A stretch of 64,000 nucleotides of DNA. It comes from Apostichopus japonicus. Lineage: Eukaryota; Echinodermata; Holothuroidea; Aspidochirotida; Stichopodidae. Every line of letters starts with the position of its first letter. The first letter of the stretch is position 1. Where the stretch lies: NCBI RefSeq assembly GCF_037975245.1, contig NC_092582.1, positions 18,440,577-18,504,576 on the forward strand. The letters run 5' to 3'. Below the pieces are notes generated by a model. That model did not search any database and was not told where the DNA came from. It saw only the letters and a program-made list of their open reading frames with translations. The position numbers were made by a program, and so were the translations under genes. Shown piece after piece: positions 56,401 to 64,000 of this stretch.

Positions 56401-58309
56401 TTGCATCGAAAAACCTGCCGTTTGTACTGAACGGCAGGTTTTTCCCATCTTTTTCTCATCTTTTCACACCTCAGTTGAGCTGCCTATTATGCAACTCTTC
56501 ACACAACTAGTAGCCAAATCACTATCAGATCAAGGTAGAATGTCAAGGTGCGATCAAATCAACTCTTCCAAACTAATCAGTCTGTTTGCAGAAGAGATAA
56601 AGTTTCACTAAGTTGAAGTCAAGAGAGCTGAAAAATGCAACATATGGCTAATGAACTAATTCTTGTCATGTAGCTGTACTGTAGCTATCGTTTACGTTAC
56701 GGTATTGTCCCATACATGTGTGTACACACAGGCCTTAATTATGGTACGATTAAGTTCTAATTCCCGCGCTTTGATAGTCGTGGCAACATAAGGCCCGTGT
56801 GTACACACATGTATGGGACAATACCGTAACATAAACGATAGCTACAGTACCGCTCACGTATAACTGGACACGTTTATGCGCACAGAATCGTATTAATTAA
56901 TACGTATAAACACATACAACAATTTAAAAAATGCTTACCGTTAAATACTGGCGTAAAACAATACATTTCGTATTTATTCCAATAAAGATCCACAAAGGAT
57001 AAAAATGCTAAGTAGAGCTTACTTAAAGACAAATAGAAATTGCATGTACATTGTCATTTTAAGTATCCAAATACTATACAAAGAGATTCAGTTCACCGAA
57101 AATCCCTTTTCCTTACCACCTGAAGAAAACCGTCTTTTTATAAATTATAGTACCTTACAGTACTTAACATTTGATACAAAAGTAACTTCTACAACAGCTT
57201 CCCAAAATATTTGTGTCGCAATAGGTTAAGTTTTAACCGCGCAGTACAATAATTTGCATATTACACCAAAATTTACACTATAGGCATCCAGATGGCGAGA
57301 AAATGTATCATCGTGTTCAATGTGTAGTGTCGTTACCACGGTGCGATGAACTTGGGCAAGTTGCCAAGTTCGAATGTCGATGACCTACTTATAATCTGTG
57401 ATTTATGTCAATGGGAATTAGATGCATGTTACAATGGTATGGTACGTAGACAACTACGACATGTGTGTACAGCGGTCTTAGGAAATTATTGTTGCTTTGA
57501 ACTTTGCGAAAATTTGGAACGGGAAATCCATTCAATATTAATTTTATAGCAACGTGCATTTAGTCAGTAAGTACATTTCAGATTTTTGTAAAGCATTGGT
57601 GAAATTTTCAGTTGCAAAAACTGGTCGCCACAGTATTTATAGGGCTGGCAGCTAGCATTAATTTCTCCAGAAATTCTCATCGCCAGCCGAGAATTTTGGT
57701 CGCCAATGCGACCATGGCGACCGTAATTAAAAAGGGTGTATATGAGTTCTGTTGTTTTCTTCAAATTTCAACTGATATTTCATTAGTATTCCCAAATGTT
57801 TTTTGTGTTGAAAAATACCAGTGGATATCAGTCAAGCAAGCACAATGTGTAGTTTTTGTGGTCCACATAGACATTATTTTAGTTAATATTGTTTTGAATG
57901 TTTCTCCCCAGCACAATTCAAGCCTGCAAGGACCCTGCAGAACCTCTTTAACCTTACAACCTAATTCATTACGAAAAAAAGAAATTTAAGCATTGAGGAA
58001 ATTAAAAATAATTATAGACAGAAACAGAAAAAATTATAGACAGAAAAACAGACAGTGAAAGTGTCAATTCCTTAAAGTCATACTTGTTGACATTATTCAA
58101 CTGTTTTTGCTATATATAGACTTCATACGACCATGCAGTGCTAATTATTTGAACTCTAGGCAACAGAGGGGAACACTTACAGATTCAAGAGCGGATTTCA
58201 CAACGTCATCTTCCAGATTTCTTTGGATGTGAACATCGACTTCGTCGAGAATGAACTCATCCGATGTCAGATCTAAGATCCCAAGATTCAACTCTACAAC
58301 ATCAAGTGT
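39818..58309 (-). CDS. VPS52: VPS52, subunit of the GARP and EARP tethering complexes (15 exons; start codon outside this span)
   Basis: Exons in transcript order: 58181-58309, 53060-53203, 51072-51247, 49842-49992, 48471-48571, 47817-47949, 46554-46611, 45820-45953, 44664-44819, 43909-44027, 43061-43184, 42055-42258, 41596-41773, 40427-40545, 39818-39964 (stop 39818-39820). All are GT-AG, phases agree, and they give 690 codons plus stop; human VPS52 is 723 residues. Diagnostic stretches: LTSDEFILDEVDVHIQ at the N-terminus, SLHNQITACDGILERMEQML, NRQAVRGEL, EYVDTMSKVNYSYFKGYISR, SQHYALLDNSCREYLF, LINNYDMMLGV and LINIHHLMVE near the C-terminus. The N-terminal half is coiled-coil-rich as in the Vps52/Sac2 family. 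The protein helps tether endosome-derived vesicles at the trans-Golgi network (GARP) or recycling endosomes (EARP). The 5-kb intron after the first exon listed hosts a hAT element. Confidence 0.96.
40023..40228. repeat. ~24-bp minisatellite in the last VPS52 intron
   Basis: Imperfect repeats of CATGTGTACCCACTTATG plus TACCAA, roughly eight copies that degrade to the right. It lies between the last two coding exons of VPS52. Confidence 0.8.
41214..41486. repeat. Long (TA)n-type microsatellite in a VPS52 intron
   Basis: Almost pure alternating T and A with short interruptions (AAATATATAATTATATTATA-like). It lies between exons 40427-40545 and 41596-41773. The sequence could extrude or slip; array length in an assembly should be treated with care. 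Confidence 0.92.
43450..43650. repeat. Dispersed repeat copy 1 (in a VPS52 intron)
   Basis: Similar in order and orientation to 50205-50440. Shared words include GCAGATYATAAYGGTAMCATG, GAGTTGATCAC, ACAATT.CGTTCG and AACTTGTGTTTT/AATTTGTGTTTT, and both end near TAGTCAATCA.CCAGC. I recognise no family and no coding content. Confidence 0.6.
44215..44580. repeat. Degenerate ~30-bp tandem repeat in a VPS52 intron
   Basis: About 12 units with the consensus idea CAATAGCTTTGAAGGYCCAG; examples are ACCATAGCTTTTACAGGACA twice, CAATGGCTTCAAAGCCCAAA and TAATGGCTTTAAATGTCCAC. It lies between exons 43909-44027 and 44664-44819. Confidence 0.75.
45152..45425. mobile_element. Non-autonomous hAT-type MITE, 274 bp, with 8-bp target duplication
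   Basis: Ends are CAGGCGCGTAG on the left and CTATGCGCCTG on the right, an 11-bp terminal inverted repeat with one mismatch. Direct flanks are ACAACAAG at 45144-45151 and ACAACAAG at 45426-45433, a perfect 8-bp target duplication. An 8-bp duplication with CAGG-type ends is typical of hAT elements. No transposase is encoded. It sits in the VPS52 intron between exons 44664-44819 and 45820-45953. Confidence 0.88.
50205..50440. repeat. Dispersed repeat copy 2 (in a VPS52 intron)
   Basis: Partner of 43450-43650, same orientation, with more insertions. Between exons 49842-49992 and 51072-51247. Confidence 0.6.
51656..51689 (+). repeat. G-quadruplex-forming tract
   Basis: Seven closely spaced G blocks of four to seven bases, separated by single A bases, in a VPS52 intron. 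It is G-rich on the strand opposite the VPS52 transcript. Confidence 0.8.
54049..56249 (-). pseudogene. hAT-family transposase (ZNF862/KIAA1586-like), split by two frameshifts
   Basis: Three - strand segments in different frames: 56249-54795 (484 codons from ATG), 54793-54395 and about 54405-54049. Segment one has a BED/TTF-type zinc finger (FCSVC then LVLHPKSEAH, residues ~80-120), the RNase-H-like core with ICDSSTD and LGADGASV around likely first and second catalytic Asp residues, and the CxxH motif VHCSAHRLQLAL. Segment three carries the hATC dimerisation motif SACCERGFSAVTRIKS. The first break falls after NSTIISLDL; the second is in an A-rich stretch near 54410. Breaks this simple suggest recent inactivation. 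Introns are a less likely alternative, as no convincing splice pair was seen. Confidence 0.88.
56676..56850. repeat. Near-perfect 59-bp inverted repeat inside the hAT element
   Basis: Arms 56676-56734 and 56792-56850 differ at only two sites; the spacer is 57 bp. Arms begin GTACTGTAGCTATCGTTTA. It may be a nested MITE, or an internal palindrome of the host element. No clear target duplication was found. Confidence 0.85.
57747..58180. other. VPS52 intron sequence without recognised features
   Basis: Ordinary AT-rich intron between the hAT target duplication and the donor of exon 58181-58309. I see nothing to annotate. Confidence 0.5.
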
Positions 58310-59831
58310 CTGTACATACAAAAAGAATTAAAAATTGCAACAATTGGTCGTTAAGCACTAAACAATTAAAACATTTTCAAAGTCACATATGTAAACCAAA
58401 GAATGCCCAATTTCCTCCTTGTGATAAAACTGATACATTATAGCACTCCCAATTCAACTTCTTATGTGATAATTGATGATATGAATGGGGAAAAAAATAC
58501 TTGAATGGATACTTGAATGAATACTTGAAGTAAAATAACATTAATTTTGCAAACACTTACATATTATTTTAATTACATACAATATAGGGTTCCTATATTA
58601 TAGCAACATTCTACTTTGGCTAGAATTTATGCAAATTTCTTTAACCAGGTCCATTTCCTATTTTGATATATCTTCAGGTATGGGGAACATATAATGCTTC
58701 TTGGGAAGGACAAACCCAGATGAGATATTAAATTCATTGTAAAATACTTCACGGTAAGTTGGTAAACTTTGGCAGTACTGGGCATCTACCGTGACAGTTC
58801 AGAAGCTGGATTAACATAAGCCTAGGCTAATTGATTCTTTTACTATGCTTGCCTAGCTAGAAGTAAAAGTGTTAGACTGTATTTACATCGTGCCACAGAA
58901 ATATTACGAACGACAATGACTTATTGTACTTATTTTGGTGATGCCCACTTTTGATTTGTCAATTTGATATGTGTAGTTATATGGAGCAATTATTGAAGTA
59001 ATAGAATATCCCGCACTTTCACGTGGAGATTACTGCAATTTTTTTACTGGATTCAGAGTAGAATGCAAATTCTTTTATCTTTCTTAATGAGTTGTAGTCG
59101 CTGTGGATCGAGAAATCATTTTTCGTATAGGTGGCTCTTATTTTTGAGAAGTTATACATCATACGTGTACCCTTTTGAAAACATCTTCTGACCAGGATAC
59201 TGTTTGCTGGCCCAGAAATGTAGTGGGCATTGGTTCAAGTTTGTTTTGGTGGTTTTTTCCCCCTGCGTTTACTGTTTTTTTTACTCTTCTGGCTTGAGTC
59301 TCAGTCACTGGTGGAAAATAATTATTATTTGGCTGGAATCACAGTCCGAGGGAGACTTACTTTTTAGAGGTATTACAGTAAACATTTGTGAGAAACACAA
59401 ATTTCTGCAAACTACTGACATCTTGTCAAATGGGATAGTCTTGCACTCTTGCTGGAAAACGAGCCCTTCGGAAAGGTTGGCTATTCTCACTAATTGTGCC
59501 ATTGATACTGCTACTGACACTGTACATTGTATAGATTGTGCTATGACTCGAGTATGATACTGTATGTAGCCTAGGTCTACATTAGGCGAGCCACAGTATA
59601 GGGCCTAGGCTCTGTACTTAGAAAAAATTGTGTTGCTTTGCCAACGATTCCCTTAAAGGTAGATTGGGGCTTGGTCTAAACTAGGAATACAGTGTCAACT
59701 ACCACTTTTCAGGGTTGATATCCACATTGAACTACCGCCCTGTATGCTACCCTACTTACTTGTAGTGCAATATAAATTTAAGCTTAGCCTAGGCCTAGAA
59801 TACAGGCTATGCCGTCTAGCCTAGACCTAAC

Positions 59832-59873
59832 TTCTTCCAAATAGGCCCAAATTAGGCTACGAACCTCTGCCAT
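59832..59873 (-). CDS. VPS52: Candidate first coding exon of VPS52
   Basis: The exon at 58181-58309 opens in phase 0 without an ATG. Upstream, a - strand ATG at 59873 opens MAEVRSLIWAYLEE. Its phase-0 donor candidates are GTTAGG at 59831-59826 (exon 59832-59873) or GTTCGT after MAE (exon 59865-59873). Both donors are weak. An ATG elsewhere between 58310 and 61000 cannot be excluded. The position is compatible with a divergent promoter shared with RPS18. Confidence 0.3.
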
Positions 59874-61021
59874 TTGTTGTTTCAATTGAATATCACACGG
59901 GGTAAACGAGGTAAACCTTTCTATTAACTATACTTCATCTAGGCGTCGACACAATCTCAAATTCTGCGAATATAATGACACGGAATACATAAACATTCTA
60001 CAGTGTCAGTAGTCCTTCTATTCAGCTGTCTAATAATTATTCACTGCTGATAGTGACATTGCACCGCTTGTACATACGGTAGCCTATTGTCAATTTGAGG
60101 AATAATGCGTGCAACGCACATATCATACGTGTAAACTAAAAACTTAGGAACATGAGTTGGATAATAATAAGACTGAGTCTGATATCCAGTTAATGATTAG
60201 TTAGCGGTGGGGCGGCTTATCAAATGGTTATACTGATATAGTGACACAATATCAGAGATAAACCCCTCCCCCAAACAAGGAAACCACCCACCCCATCTCA
60301 CCCCCAAAAACAATTTGATCCCCTCCCGTATGGTGTCCTCCCCCATAGGACTGGCGGTGCCATTGCCCTATTGATATTGCGAATAGTATTCACTGGTCTA
60401 AAAGTGTCTGAGATGTAGAGAAAGTTTTCAAAAAAGTCTATTATTAGAAAAATAACAATAGAATAAAAAAAAATCTAATCTAAACTGTGAACACTTCCAG
60501 TTTATATATATTTTTTTTAAAAGAGTAAAGAAAAAACAAGAAAGGGGAGATTTACGCTTTAGGTCAAAATTTGGAACTAAAAAGTTTAAAAGTCGAAATT
60601 ACAAGAGATGTTCATTCAGACATATAATAGTCAAACATTCGTCATAAAATAATAAAACATTCGAGAGAAAAAAAGGTTGTATTTTCCAGTGTCCCAGCGG
60701 GCAGCACAAGTATTATTTTTCTGGGGAAAGTTTGCCAGTTATATGTCCCCTCCACCTCCCCCAACTTTTTAATAGGATTCTACGACACCGTGGTAACAAA
60801 TAAACAATATCCCCTCACCCTCAAACAACCTAATGAGAGTTTCTAACTTCAAAAATACGTCACATAGTAGTCATATATCAGGTGGTTAATAATTACTTCA
60901 AACGGCTGTAGGGTAGCGACTAGCCTATAATAGTACATACAGTTTGATTGGTCGATAATACCTAACAATTATTAATTTGACCAACCACGACAGGCTTAAG
61001 TAATACAGCTCATTACCTCGT
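59874..61021. promoter_or_regulatory. Probable bidirectional VPS52-RPS18 promoter region
   Basis: About 1.1 kb between the candidate VPS52 start and the RPS18 cap site. No open reading frame that I support. There is a C-rich stretch near 60265-60330. No TATA box is obvious near the RPS18 start, as is usual for ribosomal protein genes. Calling it bidirectional is inferred from gene orientation. Confidence 0.45.
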
Positions 61022-61048
61022 CCTTTTTGGTCTGTGTTTTTCAGGAAA
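61022..61048 (+). promoter_or_regulatory. TOP-like 5' UTR of RPS18
   Basis: CCTTTTTGG immediately precedes a short leader ending in GGAAA before ATG. A C followed by a pyrimidine run at the cap site is the mark of TOP mRNAs, which encode ribosomal proteins and are controlled by mTOR. The exact cap base (61022 or 61023) is inferred. Confidence 0.6.
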
Positions 61049-64000
61049 ATGGTAGGTAGAACCGTCCTCAGAACTGTATCTTCAGCCATCAGCTCCATCA
61101 AGTAATTGTTAAATGCCATGTTTGTTACAGGGAATGATTTGAATTTATCGGATATGATCAATGAAAGATATTTCTCTAAGGCTCGATATTCACTGAGAAA
61201 ATAAAGCTTTCTTCCTTACTACAATGACACCGATTCATGGTTAGCCAAGTCCTAACGTTACAAAATACGTTCCCGATTGATCAGACATGTTGGATCTTAA
61301 ATAATGTGACAATTAATTATTTCCTATCTGCCCAGTGTCGTTGACCGATAGAAACACATTTCTTCATTAATTAGATTATGTTCGGAGCTCTATAAACCCT
61401 TTGCTTTCACTTCTGAACAGCTACATTGTCAACTTAAAACATGTTAACCCTGACTTGGGCCTGGCCTAACACTAGTATAGCATATTTAGGGCTAACTGTA
61501 TGGTAATAGTTCACATGCACGCTAAATGTATTGTTCCAAAAAGGCTCGGCATTAATTCGGCTGCAATTAGAACTTCCACAACTTACTAATGACTGGAGTT
61601 GTAATTATAGTTACTGTTCCCAGTCATACTGCAAAGCTCGCATAGGCATAACCTAATTAGGTATAGTTTGGATCATTTGGAGCACCTGCTTCACAACCAA
61701 TGAAGTCCTTGTGATACCTACCTTGTGACATATGCCATAGCATAGGCTATGCCAAAAATCGTCTCAGATGATTTGATAAAATGAAATCTGCAAAAGTGTA
61801 TGACGAGCCTAGACAGTGGGCCATGCTTTATTTTTTCCTTTTTGACAATCTTAATGCTAAATTGAGCCTATTGCTTCTTCTTGTTCTTTGCAGTCGCTGG
61901 TTATCCCTGAGAAGTTTCAGCACATCTTGCGTGTGCTCAACACCAACATCGATGGCAAGTGCAAGATCATGTACGCCTTAACTGCCATCAAGGTGAGTAG
62001 TTTTCAACAGAGAACAGTAGAACAAACTGATTTAAAAACAGCAAACATATGCAGTTAAGACTGGATTTTTTTTGTGTTTTTCTGCCTTATGCTAATTGGG
62101 CTTACCAGTCAAAACGTCCCTTTACCAAAACGTCCCCGTACCAAAACGTCCCCGCTTTTGGTCAAAACGTCGCTTTTGGTCAAAACGTCCCCGTTGGTCA
62201 AACGTCCCCGTTGTTCAAAACGTCCCCGTAAGTCAAAACGTCCCCGTCTATCACATTCATTCTCAGTTGTGAATATATATTAATTTTAAGTTATAATTTG
62301 GCTAAGTTATCGGCATGCAAGTTGGATTACCGGCGCTAAATAAATCATGAAGGACTATATCGTTTAATTATATTTGGTATGAAAAAGGTACACACTATAT
62401 GTTTATCAGTGAATTAACGAATTAAGGAAAACAAAAAATATTTATTCCCTTCCCTCAATATCGTATATATTCATTCAGAAACCAACTCGTGTTTAAAAAA
62501 ATCCTATTACCCTACAGCCCTCTTGCATTCCCTTTTCTATTTATATTATCTTACCTCAGAAAATTATACTCAAAATGTTTCCGCCCTCATAACCGGCACT
62601 TCCCACTCCTAAAAACTGTGTTTTCAACCTAAACTATAGTTATCCTTACTCTTTGATTTGAACTAAAAACATCCAAACTTGCATTCCGACTGATTATAAA
62701 AAGCGGGGACGTTTTGACTGCGGGGACGTTTTGATCTTAAAAAAGCGGGGACGTTTTGGTAAAGGGACATTTTGACTAGATACCCTAATTGGAATGAGGC
62801 TTAACCTACCCACTATACTGTGCAATCTCTTCTGCATACATTGTGTAGACATCAGACAATTGTCTTGATGTTACATGTGAATGTAACATGTTACATGAGA
62901 ATGAATGTCATACATTAGAAGTTGTGTGAGCTTTAAATTATTATCCCTTTCTACACATAGCACTGTAAGATATAAGTTAGTGTTTAACCTTGCCTTTTAT
63001 ATGGTCCCTGTGTAACCATAACTTCTATATACATCTTTTTAGCTATTCAGCAATTTGCCCATTTTGCATAGCATTAAGTGTTGGGAAACAGGATCTAATG
63101 TATTCCCTGGAGCATGTCTCGAAAGTTATTTCATGGCTGATCAGCAGTGGTAACAAAAGGTAACATAATTATTATGATCAACAACGCAGTCACCATATTT
63201 GAAAAAATTATGCACTTTGCAGCATTGAATCTTACCTAGGGTAAAAGTGATAGGAAAATATCTTATATTTGCTTCTTTTCATGTAGGGTATTGGACGTAG
63301 GTACTCCAACATCTGCTGTCGCAAAGCAGACGTTGACACCTCCAAGAGAGCAGGAGAACTATCTGATGAAGAGGTGAGCTCCCCACAATTTAAATGTACC
63401 TAGCTTTTGCCTAGAATCCTGAGTGGGGCTTTGAGTTAGCTCAAGTACTTCCCAAATTTCCACAAGTATTGTTGATTAGCTGGTTCTGACTGACCATTCA
63501 CCGCATCGTCAATAACCGCAATTTTCTCTGCGCAACTCTTTAGATCCTGAATAATTGAAGTGAGAGATCCCAAGAAGGTGAAAAAATTGTCTCGTGCAAA
63601 TTCCTTTGTGGAGTTTATCACTGTGTATGTCATTCATCTAACCCTGTTCTATAAATGATTGAAATAGTTGAATGCAAGAAATGGACACATTTTCTGCAAA
63701 GTTCCAGTCTTGTGTAATTTCTGTGGAGCGCTTTTATAACATATCTGTTATCCATGTTACTGATAGTAATTTACCCTGTGTTAACCTAGTGTAGTATATA
63801 GCAACAATGGTAGCGACATAACATCATTAATGCCCATCTTTCAAAGGTTGAGAAGCTGGTCACTATCATGGCGAATCCACGTCAGTACAAGATCCCAGAC
63901 TGGTTCCTGAACAGGCAGAAGGACGTCAAGGACGGCAAGTTCAACCAGATCATTGCCAACGGTCTCGAAAACAAACTCCGTGAAGACTTGGAGAGACTGA
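61049..64000 (+). CDS. RPS18: Ribosomal protein uS13 (RPS18), 5' part, truncated by the window end
   Basis: Exons: ATG at 61049-61051 (donor GTAGGT directly after it), 61894-61992, 63287-63373, 63847 to at least 64000. All introns are phase 0. The product opens [18 protein letters not shown], then [18 protein letters not shown] and [20 protein letters not shown], and reaches [11 protein letters not shown], which matches eukaryotic uS13; 114 codons are present of about 152. It is a 40S head protein contacting 5S/60S bridges and the P-site tRNA region. The start was chosen because exon 2 begins exactly at the second codon and the human gene likewise has only ATG in exon 1, and because a TOP-like tract lies just upstream. 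The basic C-terminal tail is beyond the window. Confidence 0.96.
62107..62777. mobile_element. Foldback-type MITE in RPS18 intron 2, ends made of AAAACGTCCCC repeats
   Basis: The left end begins AGTCAAAACGTCCCTTTACC and continues with about nine tandem copies of TCAAAACGTCCCCG or close variants to ~62250. The right end (62702-62777) is the inverted complement with about four copies; read in reverse it begins AGTCAAAATGTCCCTTTACC. The interior is AT-rich with no coding content. No clear target duplication was found, so the exact borders are uncertain by a few bases. Confidence 0.75.

Larger units (their letters stand above)
53350..57738 (-). mobile_element. hAT DNA transposon, 4389 bp, with TIRs and 8-bp target duplication
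   Basis: The element lies in the large VPS52 intron. The left end reads CAACCCTTTTTAATT; the right end, reverse-complemented, reads CACCCTTTTTAATT. It is flanked by TATATGAG at 53342-53349 and TATATGAG at 57739-57746, a perfect 8-bp target duplication as expected for hAT. Multiple GGTCGCC or GGCGACC words lie within about 130 bp of both ends and look like subterminal transposase-binding sites. A broken transposase lies at 54049-56249, and a 175-bp inverted repeat at 56676-56850. The remaining ~900 bp to the right hold no recognised gene. Confidence 0.92.

Noticed and set aside
59204-59557. A 117-codon + strand frame between VPS52 and RPS18
   Set aside because: It lies in what should be the first VPS52 intron, has no recognised domain, and lacks splice or promoter support.
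60925-61161. A - strand 78-codon frame considered as VPS52 exon 1
   Set aside because: It overlaps the RPS18 first exon, contains no convincing donor in the needed phase, and shows no VPS52 similarity.

Overview
This is metazoan nuclear DNA. It has GT-AG introns, AT-rich non-coding sequence, many simple and tandem repeats, and three genes I recognise from spliced protein matches. The RPS18, VPS52 and CEP350 sequences and the many CCTAGGC-type words fit an invertebrate deuterostome, perhaps an echinoderm-like marine animal. That placement is a guess; no species can be named from this window.

Layout: (1) 1-17306, + strand: the 3' part of a CEP350 (centrosomal CAP-Gly protein) gene. Fifteen exons join without a single phase conflict into 2695 codons plus stop; the 5' end lies outside the window. 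One intron holds a 42-bp minisatellite (5482-6567). The last codons and stop of CEP350 are tandemly copied about eight more times into the 3' UTR (17262-17985). (2) 17986-21958: 3' UTR and intergenic DNA. (3) 21959-37165: one satellite block of about 47 monomers of ~325 bp. Each intact monomer carries an 18-bp perfect palindrome, a CACGTG box, a TATAAAA box and a TGACGTCA site. The block ends in an inverted partial monomer. (4) 37244-39817: tandem duplications and a repeat carrying DR1 nuclear-receptor-type sites. (5) 39818-58309 (start codon perhaps at 59873), - strand: VPS52, the GARP/EARP tethering subunit, with 15 well-supported exons (690 codons plus stop). Its introns carry a 274-bp hAT-type MITE with an 8-bp target duplication and a 4.4-kb hAT element (53350-57738, 8-bp target duplication TATATGAG) with a frameshifted transposase. 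(6) 61022-64000, + strand: the 5' part of RPS18, with a start codon alone at the end of exon 1 behind a TOP-like tract, and a foldback element in intron 2.

CEP350 and VPS52 are convergent, separated by the satellite. VPS52 and RPS18 are head to head and probably share a ~1.1-kb promoter region; the same divergent pair is found in the human extended MHC class II region. The three genes belong to different processes (centrosome/microtubule anchoring, endosome-to-Golgi tethering, translation), so I see no functional operon-like link. The most unusual features are the promoter-like satellite, the duplicated CEP350 stop region, and the hAT element with readable boundaries.
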